From NCBI GenBank assembly GCA_964497615.1, contig CAZCEC010000051.1, forward strand, positions 1-45,860: DNA of 45,860 nt, read 5' to 3'. The notes under the pieces are model-generated. The model searched no databases, had not been told where the DNA came from, and saw nothing but the letters and a program-made list of their open reading frames with translations. The DNA is from CAZCEC01 sp964497615 (lineage in GTDB: Bacteria; Chloroflexota; Anaerolineae; Anaerolineales; UBA6663). Made by a program: the position numbers and the translations under genes. Positions 8,255-15,850 of this stretch are shown piece by piece (positions within the stretch are counted from its first letter, which is position 1; every line of letters starts with the position of its first letter).

Positions 8255-9735
8255 GCACGACGACCTGGCCGCTCACGGTTGACGCGTACAACCCGCTCGT
8301 CGGCCAACCGCATCCAGCCCGGGACCCGGCCGAGGGCGCGCTACTGGCCGCTCAGCCCTATGACCAGGTCAAAACCCAGCTGCGTGACCGGGCGCTGGCG
8401 CAGTTCTCGGCGGCTGAGCTCGCCGAAGCCAAACCCGACACGCTCGCCTGGCTGGCGGAGTGTGCGCACGAGCTGATTGCGGCAGCGAGGGACCAGGCGC
8501 TTTCCGCCAGCGCGCAGCCCGCCTTTGCGCAGCCGGCCGAGGCCGTCGTCCAGGCGCTGCTCAATGACGTGCTGGGCATGGGGCCGATTGAGGCACTGCT
8601 GCGCCTGCCGGACGTGGAAGACATCGCCATCAACGGTCCCGCCGACATCTGGTACCGCCGGCACGGCTACTGGGAGCGCAGTGAGGCGAGCTACTCCGAC
8701 GCGCAGACCCTGCTGCTCACGCTCAACCGCGCCATCGTCCACACCAACCGGCAGGCCGGGCCGCTCACGCCGATCGTGGACGCGACGCTCCGCAGCGGAC
8801 ACCGCATCAGCATCGTCACCGAGCCGGTGGCCGAGCCCTGGCCGGTGGCCACGATCCGGGTGCACCGGGACCGCGGCCTGAGCCTGGAGGAGCTGGTGGC
8901 CGGCGGCGGGCAGGACCGGGTCATGTCCCCCGTCCGGAAGCTGCCGAATTACTACGCCCACGACCAGGGCCAGGGCCTGTTCACGGCCCTCGCGGCCTCG
9001 TTCCTCCACATGGCCGTGGTTGCAGGCCTCAACGTCCTGTTGGTCGGGGCGACCGGCGTCGGCAAGACCACCGTGCTGGGGGCGCTGGGCCGGATGATCC
9101 CGACCGAGCGGCGCGTGATCGTCATCGAAGACACGCGCGAATTGCGCCTGCGCGTGCGGGCCTCGGAAGGGGGCGCGGCACAAAACTGCGTGTACTTCAC
9201 GACCCGGGCCGAGAGCCTGGAGGGGCTCGCCCCGATCCAGCAGGATGCCCTGGTCCGGGCGGCGCTGCGCCAGCGGCCGGACGCGCTCACGGTGGGCGAG
9301 GCGCGCGGCGCTGAAGTGTTCGACCTGCTCAAGTCGATGTGGACCGGCCATCGCAACGGCTTGACGTCGATCCACGCGGACTCGCTGGAAGATGTGCCCA
9401 ACCGCATCCGCATGATGCTGCAGGAGGCGCGCTTCCAAACGGAGGTCAGCGATGCGGCCGTCGCGCTGTGGATCGCCAAGGCCTTCGACCTGGGGATCAT
9501 GCTGCGGATGACCGAGACCGGCCGCCGCTACGTGGAGGAGATCGCCGAGTTCACGGGAGGGGTCGAGGGTCATGTGCCGGTGCGCACCTGCCTGTTCGCC
9601 TACGCGCCGGAAGCACGCCGCCTGCGCTGCACCGGCCACCAACTGCACCCCACGCACGAGGCCCGGCTGCGTGGCGAGAGCTACAGCTACGGGGCGATTC
9701 TGAAGGCGGCCGCCGAGCGAGGAGAACTGGGATGA
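8251..9735 (+). CDS. tadA: TadA/CpaF secretion ATPase
   Basis: A 494-residue hexameric ATPase of the TadA/CpaF (VirB11/GspE) superfamily that powers pilus assembly. An N-terminal domain (about 1-230) precedes Walker A GATGVGKTT at 266-274. Further motifs are the Asp box VIEDTREL, a Walker B-like TVGEARGAE and the His-box region TSIHADS. TadA is the bifunctional extension/retraction motor in Tad pili. VirB11 ATPases are its T4SS relatives, and no separate virB11 exists in this window. TadA may therefore serve both the pilus and the VirB4/VirD4 machinery encoded downstream (inference). ATGA overlaps lie on both sides. Confidence 0.93.
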   Translation: MSTTTWPLTVDAYNPLVGQPHPARDPAEGALLAAQPYDQVKTQLRDRALAQFSAAELAEAKPDTLAWLAECAHELIAAARDQALSASAQPAFAQPAEAVVQALLNDVLGMGPIEALLRLPDVEDIAINGPADIWYRRHGYWERSEASYSDAQTLLLTLNRAIVHTNRQAGPLTPIVDATLRSGHRISIVTEPVAEPWPVATIRVHRDRGLSLEELVAGGGQDRVMSPVRKLPNYYAHDQGQGLFTALAASFLHMAVVAGLNVLLVGATGVGKTTVLGALGRMIPTERRVIVIEDTRELRLRVRASEGGAAQNCVYFTTRAESLEGLAPIQQDALVRAALRQRPDALTVGEARGAEVFDLLKSMWTGHRNGLTSIHADSLEDVPNRIRMMLQEARFQTEVSDAAVALWIAKAFDLGIMLRMTETGRRYVEEIAEFTGGVEGHVPVRTCLFAYAPEARRLRCTGHQLHPTHEARLRGESYSYGAILKAAAERGELG

Positions 9736-10799
9736 GCTTTATCAATCCGCTCAATGTGCTGCTGGCAGCGCTGGTGGGGGCCGGGGTGTTTGCCCTGACC
9801 GTCGCCCTGCTGTCCCAGCGCCCCGTGAACCTATCCGAAACCGAGAAACTCTTCGGCGCGGGCACGGTCGATCTCCCCTGGCACGTGCGGCTGCAGCGCC
9901 AGCTCGACCTGGCCGGCATCGAACTGACGGTCGCGACGTTCGTGCCCATGCTGCTCATGCTCTCGCTCCTGGCCGGGCTTGCGGCCTACCTGGTCTCGGG
10001 CGCCTGGCTGGCCGGCGTGCTCGGCCTGGTGCTCGGCGCGCTGGGCTACTGGCTGTACCTGTCGCAGAAAGCGGACCGGGCGCTGGAAACCTACGAAGAA
10101 GAGTTGCCGCAGGTGTTAGCGCGCCTCGTCGCGGGCGCGCGGCTGGGCAATAGCCTGCCGGTGGCCGCCGAGCACGTGGCCGAGTTTGGCCCGCCGCTCT
10201 GCCGGGCGGACTGGGCCTACATCGCCGCGCAGCTGCGGGCGAACGCGCCGGCGGAGCAAGTCTTCAAGGTGATCGGCTTGCGGCGCGGCAGCCAGCTCCT
10301 CAACAGCATCCTGGAGCTGCTCCTGCTGCAACAGGCCCGCCGCACGCCGCTCAGCGAGGCGCTGCCGCTCATCCAGGCGTCGCTCGAAGACCGGGTGCGG
10401 ACGATCCGCCGCGCCCGCACCCAGATGAAGGGGCCGATCCGGGAGCTGTGGATCGTGTGCTCCGCCCCGTTTGCCGCGGTGCTGGTGCTGCGGCTGATGT
10501 CGCCCGAATTCACCGCCATCTACAGCACGCCGCTCGGCCAGTTGCTGCTGCTCATCGGCTGGGGCATGGCCCTCGTCGCCTTTGGCCTGGCGCACCGTTC
10601 CTTCAGCCAGGCGCTGCGGCGCGAGACCGATTTCTCGGGCGGGCTGAAGCCGACGCCGCGGCCCACGCTCCCGCCCAAGACTCCACCGGCAGGCCACGCC
10701 GGTGGCGGGCCCTCGCGCCGGGCGCCCGCTTCGCTGGCGGGCCTGACGGGCCAGGCCCAGGCCGAAGCCATGCACGAAGGGAGCGCGCCCCATGCCTGA
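9732..10799 (+). CDS. tadB: TadB inner-membrane platform protein
   Basis: A 355-residue GspF-fold membrane protein that forms the pilus platform with TadC. There is an N-terminal helix (about 6-26), then a pair of helices near 72-112, a cytoplasmic helical T2SSF domain with the run YEEELPQVLARLVAGARLGN, and a C-terminal helix pair near 240-290. A Pro/Ala-rich cytoplasmic tail of about 55 residues is unusual for TadB. The ATG at 9732 overlaps the tadA stop; the longer in-frame reading is antisense-like noise inside tadA. It overlaps tadC by 8 bp. Confidence 0.88.
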   Translation: MSFINPLNVLLAALVGAGVFALTVALLSQRPVNLSETEKLFGAGTVDLPWHVRLQRQLDLAGIELTVATFVPMLLMLSLLAGLAAYLVSGAWLAGVLGLVLGALGYWLYLSQKADRALETYEEELPQVLARLVAGARLGNSLPVAAEHVAEFGPPLCRADWAYIAAQLRANAPAEQVFKVIGLRRGSQLLNSILELLLLQQARRTPLSEALPLIQASLEDRVRTIRRARTQMKGPIRELWIVCSAPFAAVLVLRLMSPEFTAIYSTPLGQLLLLIGWGMALVAFGLAHRSFSQALRRETDFSGGLKPTPRPTLPPKTPPAGHAGGGPSRRAPASLAGLTGQAQAEAMHEGSAPHA

Positions 10800-11736
10800 C
10801 CTTCTGCACTACCACCTGTTCTTCGGCCTGATGGCTGCTCTGGGCGGCTGGCTCCTCGTCGTTGGCGTTCGGCGCAGCACCGACCGGCATCCGGCCGTGG
10901 CGCTCAGCCCCGAGAGCGTGCCGACCCCCGACCCGGCTGACGATGTCAGCGCGCTGCCACGCCTCGTTCGGCGGCGCTGGTCACAGCCGGTCAGCGCCTT
11001 GGGCCAGCGGTTGCTGGGACAGCGTGACGTCTCCCGCATCGAAGACCGGCTGCGGCGCTCCGGCTGGCGCTACGGCTCGGTGGGCGACTACTACGGTTCC
11101 AAGATCGCGACGGCGGTGACCTTCTTCGTCGCTGGCGCCATGAGCGGACTGCTGCTCGGCTTTCCGGCGCCGGCCCTCACCGTCATCGCCGCCGCGCTCG
11201 GCGGCTGGGGCTTGTTCCTGCCCGACCTGGAGCTGCAGGGCACGCTGCGCGAGCGGCGGGAGGCCCTGTACCGTGAGATGGCCTGGACGCTCGACCGCGT
11301 GGCCCTGGTCATGGGCACAGGCGAGGCGCTGGAGCCCGCGCTGCACCGCGTCGCCGGCGAGTCCTTCGCCTGGCTCTCGGGTGGGGCGGGCGGCCTGTTC
11401 ACGGCGCTCCTGCGCGATATCGCGGCGGGCCTGGCCACCCAGCGGCACGACGTGGCCGCGCTGCTGGCCGACCTGCGCTGTGGCCTGCCCGAGGACATCC
11501 CCGAGCTGGATGAGTTCCTTCAGTCAGTGCAGCTCAACCTGGAGAAGCGGCAGCCGATCGTCGACCCGCTCCGCGCCCTGGCGCGCACGATGCGCGACCG
11601 GCTCAACAACCGGGTCGAGGAGCTGGCGCAGAAGGCGGAGCTCAAGGTCGTAGCGCTGACGTCGGGCGTGATCGTGCCGGCGCTTCTGGTCGTCGTGCTG
11701 GGGGCCGCCGTGCTGGGGTTTGTAGCAAGCTTCTAG
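10792..11736 (+). CDS. tadC: TadC inner-membrane platform protein
   Basis: A 314-residue T2SSF-family protein, the usual partner of TadB. It has an N-terminal helix (about 7-25), a helix pair near 106-145, a cytoplasmic domain with REMAWTLDRVALVMGTGEAL and DIPELDEFLQSVQLNLEK, and a C-terminal helix ending VLGAAVLGFVASF. This matches the TadC layout. The start overlaps tadB by 8 bp. It is the last gene of the first + strand run; the pilin genes resume only after the minus-strand phosphate permease. Confidence 0.87.
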   Translation: MPDLLHYHLFFGLMAALGGWLLVVGVRRSTDRHPAVALSPESVPTPDPADDVSALPRLVRRRWSQPVSALGQRLLGQRDVSRIEDRLRRSGWRYGSVGDYYGSKIATAVTFFVAGAMSGLLLGFPAPALTVIAAALGGWGLFLPDLELQGTLRERREALYREMAWTLDRVALVMGTGEALEPALHRVAGESFAWLSGGAGGLFTALLRDIAAGLATQRHDVAALLADLRCGLPEDIPELDEFLQSVQLNLEKRQPIVDPLRALARTMRDRLNNRVEELAQKAELKVVALTSGVIVPALLVVVLGAAVLGFVASF

Positions 11737-11937
11737 GCGATTCAGGAAGACGGCGGCATGAATATCGATAACGGTTCCGCCACTTGGAGTTAGGAGATGC
11801 AAATGGAAGATCGCCTTGTTGCTCTCGTGGATAGTGTCCCTGCCCTGATCGAACCCATGTCTTTACTCGCGGCGCCTGCCCCACACGGCAAACTGGCCGC
11901 GATGCCCACTAATGACCGGCAGGCGCAGTTGATGTGC
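11737..11937. other. Gap between tadC and the convergent permease gene
   Basis: A 201-bp convergent intergenic stretch. It contains a weak GGCGG/CCGCC dyad (11752-11756 with 11777-11781) without a T-run. There is also a well-spaced TAGGAG plus ATG at 11803, opening a frame whose later part runs antisense to the permease. No terminator or gene can be asserted. Confidence 0.4.
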
Positions 11938-12942
11938 CTATCCCGCGCGAATTGCCCGGAGCAAATATTGTGCCGTCCATTCACTGAGTGCTCCGATCAC
12001 GGCTGTCGCAGGAATGGTAAGAAACCAGGTCCAGACGATGTCCGTGGCAGCTGTCCAGCGCACCTTGCTAATGCGATCGGCTGCGCCGGCACCCAGAATG
12101 GCTGTGCTCAACACCTGCGTGCTGCTCGCGGGGCCACCCAGCAGCGCCGCCGCGAAAGTGACACCCGCCGCCGCCACCTGCGCGCCGAGGCCGTGGATTG
12201 GACGGATCTTGTAGAAACCGCCACCCAACCTGCGGACGACGCGCCATCCGCCGGCCAGGGTGCCCATGGCCCCCGCCGCCATCGGCAATGCGACGACCCA
12301 CAGTGGGAATTTCCCGGCTCCGCGTGCGGCGAACCCAAGGCCCAAGGCGAACAGGCCAATGGTCTTCTGGCCATCATTGGCGCCGTAGCTCAGGGCCACA
12401 ATGATCGCTGTCAAGATTTGAGCTCGCTGGAAGGTGCGGCTGATTCGCGGCGTGGCATCCCGCGCCAGCCAATAGATGCCATGCGTCGTGAGAAACCCGG
12501 CCGCGAGCCCCAGGGCCGGGGTCACGAACAACGACGCGAGAATGCCGGCCAGGCTGCGCCATTGGATACCGTGTATGCCTAGGCTGACGAAACCGGCTCC
12601 GATCAGTCCACCCAACAACGCGTGGGATGAACTGGAAGGTATGCCAAAGCGCCAGGTCAGCAGACCCCAAACGGTGGCTCCCAATGCCGCCGAGAGAACA
12701 ACGAGAGGCATGGTTTGATCAATCTGCAGCACACCCGCGCTAAAGGCGTGCGCGACCGACAGGCCAAAAACGAATGGCGATACCACGGTGGCTACGGTTG
12801 CGAGCCAGACGGCTTTGCGAGGGGCGAGCGCACGGGTAGACACGACGGGCGCAACGATACTGACGCTGCCGGTGACGCCGTTGACATAGGAGCATGCCAG
12901 GACACTGGCAGCGACGATCCATGAGAGTGAGATTCGCATCAT
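11938..12942 (-). CDS. PiT-family phosphate permease with degenerate first signature
   Basis: A 334-residue polytopic protein of the PiT inorganic phosphate transporter family, normally an ion-coupled low-affinity phosphate importer. The C-terminal signature is intact (SYGANDGQKTIG, about 195-206). The family segments GIPSSSSHALLGG and GGPASSTQ are present. The N-terminal signature, usually N-G-x-x-D-x-A-N, instead reads NGVTGSVSI at 21-29, so both the Asp and the Asn are lost. It is the only minus-strand gene in the window and splits the Tad locus between tadC and the pilin. It is probably a cargo gene. It may transport another anion or act as a sensor; neither is shown. Confidence 0.85.
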   Translation of the reverse strand: MMRISLSWIVAASVLACSYVNGVTGSVSIVAPVVSTRALAPRKAVWLATVATVVSPFVFGLSVAHAFSAGVLQIDQTMPLVVLSAALGATVWGLLTWRFGIPSSSSHALLGGLIGAGFVSLGIHGIQWRSLAGILASLFVTPALGLAAGFLTTHGIYWLARDATPRISRTFQRAQILTAIIVALSYGANDGQKTIGLFALGLGFAARGAGKFPLWVVALPMAAGAMGTLAGGWRVVRRLGGGFYKIRPIHGLGAQVAAAGVTFAAALLGGPASSTQVLSTAILGAGAADRISKVRWTAATDIVWTWFLTIPATAVIGALSEWTAQYLLRAIRAG

Positions 12943-13281
12943 GCCTCATCAGTGTTGTCCTGCCCAGCCTATGGGCGAACGCTTTGGGCATAGGGTGTGC
13001 TTGTAGCTAATCCACCCAGGCTGCTACCCATTGTAGCGATGGCTCACCGAAATGCCAGGGGATTGGGTGTCCTCGCAATCTTGTCGCCCAGGCTCGATCA
13101 AGGCCGTTCAGAAGCAGGCTGCGTTCTAGCGGAGGAGGCAATGAGGAACCAGTAGGGGCCGCGCTGAATATCCTGATGTTGCCGACACGAAACGGCGACA
13201 CGATACCGGAGGAACTATGCAATGAACTCGACGCACCACCAGGCGGAATGGACTCAGGGGAACGCGAAAGGAAGAAACACA
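12943..13281. other. Divergent promoter region and long leader of the pilin gene
   Basis: This 339-bp region separates the divergent permease and pilin genes. A dyad CCTATG (12968-12973) / CATAGG (12989-12994) lies just upstream of the permease start and could bind a shared regulator. Nearer the pilin are three ribosome-site modules. GGAGGAGG at 13131-13138 precedes a four-codon ORF (13141-13155, MRNQ). GGAGGA at 13208-13213 precedes a two-codon ORF at 13217 that overlaps an ATG at 13222, in frame with the pilin. The third is the pilin's own site. No clear -35/-10 pair was recognised. Confidence 0.45.
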
Positions 13282-13467
13282 ATGTTGACCGAGGCAAAAG
13301 CACAGCTGCAAGCGTTCTGGAACGACGAGGCCGGCCTCTCGGCGACCGAATACGCCATCCTGTTCGTGGTCCTGCTCGTCTTCATCGTCGCGGGCATCCG
13401 GGTCTTGGGCCCCAAGATCGTAGACCTCTTCAACCGGGCTGGGGCCGCGCTGGATGCGGCCGGCTGA
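13282..13467 (+). CDS. flp: Flp-type type IVb pilin
   Basis: A 61-residue Flp prepilin, the main pilus subunit. An 18-residue leader ends in DEAG, and the mature protein starts LSATEYAIL. This gives the class IVb cleavage rule (Gly at -1, Glu at +5, Tyr at +6). One hydrophobic helix follows (AILFVVLLVFIVAGIRVLG). The ATG at 13282 follows AAAGGAAG and gives a leader of normal length. An in-frame ATG at 13222 with GGAGGA would add 20 residues and cannot be excluded. The leader would be cut by the TadV/CpaA-like peptidase at 32432. A strong hairpin follows the stop codon. Confidence 0.92.
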   Translation: MLTEAKAQLQAFWNDEAGLSATEYAILFVVLLVFIVAGIRVLGPKIVDLFNRAGAALDAAG

Positions 13468-13481
13468 GGCCGCACGGATAT

Positions 13482-13515
13482 GGCGGCGGCCAAGCGTATG
13501 CGCTTGGCCGCCGCC
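13482..13515 (+). promoter_or_regulatory. Perfect 15-bp hairpin between flp and tadE
   Basis: The left arm 13482-13496 (GGCGGCGGCCAAGCG), loop TATG and right arm 13501-13515 form a perfect 15-bp GC-rich stem. AGGAGG, the ribosome site of the next gene, begins at the very next base (13516). With no T-run it is not a classical terminator. It more likely stabilises the pilin mRNA end, slows polymerase, or tunes translation of the pseudopilin genes, giving more major pilin than minor subunits. Confidence 0.85.
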
Positions 13516-13529
13516 AGGAGGCACTTCGC

Positions 13530-13958
13530 ATGCCGCACCGTCTTCGACCATCACATGAGACCGGCGTGTCCTCGGCCGAGTTCGCCCTGGTCATGCCGGC
13601 GTTCTTCCTGGCCGTCATGGTCGTCCTGGCACTGGCGCTGTGGCTGTTCAGCCTGCTGCTCGCCGCGACCGGCGTGCCCGCCGGCGCGCGCGTGGCCGGG
13701 ACGGAGGCCGGCCTGGGCAGCGGCTATGCCCGCGTACAGGCCATCATGGGCGTGGTGCAGCCGGCGGCCGGGGCATCTGGTGCCACTCAGTTCAGCCAGG
13801 GCGCGCCCGGGTGTGAACGCGCCATCTTCGCCCGCCTCAACGGCGCTGGCGGCTTCCGCGTGCCGCTGCTGGGCGACCTGTCCGCCCGGCTCCAGGCCGG
13901 CGCGCAGGGCCGGGACTGGCGCTTCTGGGCCGGCAAGCCGAGCGACGGCTGTGACTGA
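13530..13958 (+). CDS. TadE-like pseudopilin (1)
   Basis: A 142-residue TadE-family-like protein. The N-terminal segment GVSSAEFALVMPAFFLAVMV (about 12-31), with a Glu in the SAEFALVMP motif, is the TadE signature and a likely prepilin-peptidase substrate. A long hydrophobic helix and a short extracytoplasmic domain with two or more cysteines follow. The ATG at 13530 follows CAGGAGG; the longer upstream reading crosses the hairpin and the pilin gene in another frame and is rejected. It is the first of three consecutive pseudopilin genes and diverges from the next two. Confidence 0.78.
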   Translation: MPHRLRPSHETGVSSAEFALVMPAFFLAVMVVLALALWLFSLLLAATGVPAGARVAGTEAGLGSGYARVQAIMGVVQPAAGASGATQFSQGAPGCERAIFARLNGAGGFRVPLLGDLSARLQAGAQGRDWRFWAGKPSDGCD

Positions 13959-13971
13959 GACAGGAGGATCC

Positions 13972-14445
13972 ATGAAATGGAACACGACGCTACGCGGCCA
14001 CATGCCGGAGCGCGGCCAGGCCTCGGTTGAGCTGGTGCTTGTGCTGCCGCTCATCGTGTTGATGGTCGTCGGGCTGCTGGCGCTCGGCCGGCTGCTGTAT
14101 GTCCACCTGGCCATTCTGACGGCGGCGAATGACTGCGCGACGAGCGCGGCCCAGGCGACGGCGTTTGACCGGATGATGGGCCAGGGCTTTGCCGCGCGGG
14201 AAAACAGCCTGTCCACCTTCCGGGTCTCTCAAAGTGTGACCACCGGCGGCATCTACTCGGCGGTCTCGCCGCACAACGCCTTCGGCAATATTGCCTGCCA
14301 GGTGGGCTACCCGCAGGAAGTGCGCTGGCTCGGGACCTTTGACGGCACCATCTTCGTCGGCCCGCAGTTCTTCACCGTCGAGTACACCATCCATCTCCCC
14401 TGGCAGCCATATAAGTCCAATTGGGACGGGGCCCCTTCGCCATGA
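13972..14445 (+). CDS. TadE-like pseudopilin (2)
   Basis: A 157-residue TadE-like protein. RGQASVELVLVLPLIVLMVV (about 14-33) is the classical signature, followed by a domain with conserved LLYVHLAILTAANDCATSAAQ and two cysteines. It is a clear paralogue of the next gene over its full length, including the C-terminal Q-P-Y-K-S motif, so the pair arose by tandem duplication. CAGGAGG lies 4 bp before the ATG. Such proteins are minor pilus components needed for assembly. The stop overlaps the next start (ATGA). Confidence 0.82.
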   Translation: MKWNTTLRGHMPERGQASVELVLVLPLIVLMVVGLLALGRLLYVHLAILTAANDCATSAAQATAFDRMMGQGFAARENSLSTFRVSQSVTTGGIYSAVSPHNAFGNIACQVGYPQEVRWLGTFDGTIFVGPQFFTVEYTIHLPWQPYKSNWDGAPSP

Positions 14446-14876
14446 ACACCCATCAGAGTCTGCGACGCGGCCACGAGCGGGGGCAGGCATCCGTGGAACT
14501 GGTCATGGTTCTGCCGCTGCTGGTGCTCATGATCCTGGGCCTGCTGGTGTTGGGCCGGATGCTGTACATCCACCTGGCCCTGATCACGGCGACGAACGAT
14601 TGCGCGACGGCCGCTGCCCAGGCCGTGCGCTCCGACCAGGCGTATGTCCAGGGCAACGCGGCCCGCAGCCAGAGCCTGGCCACCTTTGCCGTGCCGCAGG
14701 AGAACCCTGGCGGCCTGGCGTTCTCCAACGATGCCACCTGCCAGACGGGCTACACGGCCGAGCCGGAGTGGTTCTTCTGGGGCGGCGGCACCTGGCACCC
14801 GCAAGTCTTCACCATCTATTACGAGTTCAGCCAGCCCCGGCAGCCCTACAAGTCCGACTGGCGTCTGGTGGATTAG
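14442..14876 (+). CDS. TadE-like pseudopilin (3)
   Basis: A 144-residue paralogue of the preceding gene. It carries RGQASVELVMVLPLLVLMIL (about 13-32), then LYIHLALITATNDCATAAAQ and a C-terminal PRQPYKSDW. The middle part, rich in Trp, Gly and Phe, differs most from its neighbour. This suggests that the exposed face has diverged while the core stayed constant. The ATG at 14442 overlaps the preceding stop. Confidence 0.82.
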   Translation: MNTHQSLRRGHERGQASVELVMVLPLLVLMILGLLVLGRMLYIHLALITATNDCATAAAQAVRSDQAYVQGNAARSQSLATFAVPQENPGGLAFSNDATCQTGYTAEPEWFFWGGGTWHPQVFTIYYEFSQPRQPYKSDWRLVD

Positions 14877-14884
14877 GCAGCGCG

Positions 14885-15394
14885 ATGGATCTGGCACGCA
14901 GTGCGGCGCTGGTGGCGGTGCTAGCCGAGGTGATGCAATGGGCCAGCGGGCTGGGCGCCATCTACTTCACGGTGGCGCTGGTGACCACCCTGGCCCAGGC
15001 GCATGTCGGCGCCAGCGCCGGGCGGACGGGCGTGCTGGTCGAGCTCTACGAGCGCCTGATCCCGATCATCGTGTGCCTGGCGGTGGTGGCGAGCGCCGCG
15101 GCCTTGGGCGACGCCGTGGGCCAATGGATGACGTCCGGTGTGCAGGACGCGGCCGGCGCCGTGGCGCTGTGGCGCGGCCTGGCTGAGATCGTGGTGCAGG
15201 CGGTGCTTCTGTCGGTGGGGGCGAGCCTGGCAGTCGGTTTTGCGAGCGGTGTCCTGGGCGCGCAGCTCAGTATGTTGGCCGGGCAGCCCGGTACGTTGGC
15301 AGCGCTTGGTGCGCGGATCCTACTAGTCGTACTGACCGGTACCCTCACATTATTGGGGGTGCGGCTGGCGGGGATCGTGATTGGCCTGATCTGA
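14885..15394 (+). CDS. Four-helix membrane protein of unknown function
   Basis: A 169-residue, strongly hydrophobic protein with about four membrane helices (near 5-37, 55-80, 95-122 and 140-169) and almost no soluble portion. It sits at the junction between the pilus genes and the type IV secretion genes, 8 bp after the last pseudopilin. The layout would suit a small inner-membrane pore subunit or scaffold. I do not recognise a family. Confidence 0.6.
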   Translation: MDLARSAALVAVLAEVMQWASGLGAIYFTVALVTTLAQAHVGASAGRTGVLVELYERLIPIIVCLAVVASAAALGDAVGQWMTSGVQDAAGAVALWRGLAEIVVQAVLLSVGASLAVGFASGVLGAQLSMLAGQPGTLAALGARILLVVLTGTLTLLGVRLAGIVIGLI

Positions 15395-15413
15395 ATTGGA
15401 GAGGAATAGCGTG

Positions 15414-15839
15414 ATGAACAAGCGACAACAGCGAGGAAAGGGGTGGAGGTGGCTGGCGATCTTGCTCACGCTCCTCATGCTAATGATCAGTCCGGCCACG
15501 CCCGCGCGCGCGAGCGATCCCCAGCAGGATGACCCGCCGGGCGGCAGCGCCTCGGTGCAGCCGCTCGTGGAGCTGGTGACCAACGTCGCGCGGCTGTTTA
15601 TTCAGTTCTTTGTGTTCTCGAGCGTGGCGGTCTTCGCCGTCAGCGTGGCGCGCGGCTTCTGGTCGGCCCAGATCGCGAACCTGGTGGGCAGTCCCATGGG
15701 GGTCAGCCAGGCCTGGCTCAACATCATCGCCGCGGTCTTCATCTTCATCCTGGCCGTGATGTCCACGACCTTCGTCGGCATCGTGTTCGACGCCGTCCGG
15801 GGTTACGTGGACACCTCGATCACCATTCCGCAGTTCTGA
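15414..15839 (+). CDS. VirB2/TrbC-like small exported membrane protein
   Basis: A 141-residue protein with a long signal peptide (basic start, hydrophobic core, TPARAS-like cleavage site near 34-37) and two membrane helices (about 57-80 and 100-125). This matches the layout of VirB2/TrbC conjugative pilins and is consistent with its position just before the VirB6-like gene. No diagnostic sequence motif exists for this family, so the name rests on topology and context. GAGGAA precedes the ATG at 15414; the GTG at 15411 is an equal alternative. Confidence 0.55.
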   Translation: MNKRQQRGKGWRWLAILLTLLMLMISPATPARASDPQQDDPPGGSASVQPLVELVTNVARLFIQFFVFSSVAVFAVSVARGFWSAQIANLVGSPMGVSQAWLNIIAAVFIFILAVMSTTFVGIVFDAVRGYVDTSITIPQF

Positions 15840-15850
15840 GGAGTCGTGTG

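Noticed and set aside
8341..9657. 438-codon open frame on the minus strand opposite tadA
   Set aside because: The + strand encodes an intact TadA with all ATPase motifs; the antisense translation is rich in His, Arg and Gly with no domain, as expected for GC-rich shadows.
11752..11781. Hairpin GGCGG/CCGCC after tadC as a terminator
   Set aside because: Only 5 bp with a 20-nt loop and no T-run, so it is too weak to call.
11797..12582. + strand frame of about 260 codons opposite the PiT permease, with a fair ribosome site at its start
   Set aside because: Most of it is antisense to a well-supported permease and reads as Cys/Arg/Gly-rich noise. Only the first 45 codons (11803-11937) could be a real short remnant, which cannot be shown.
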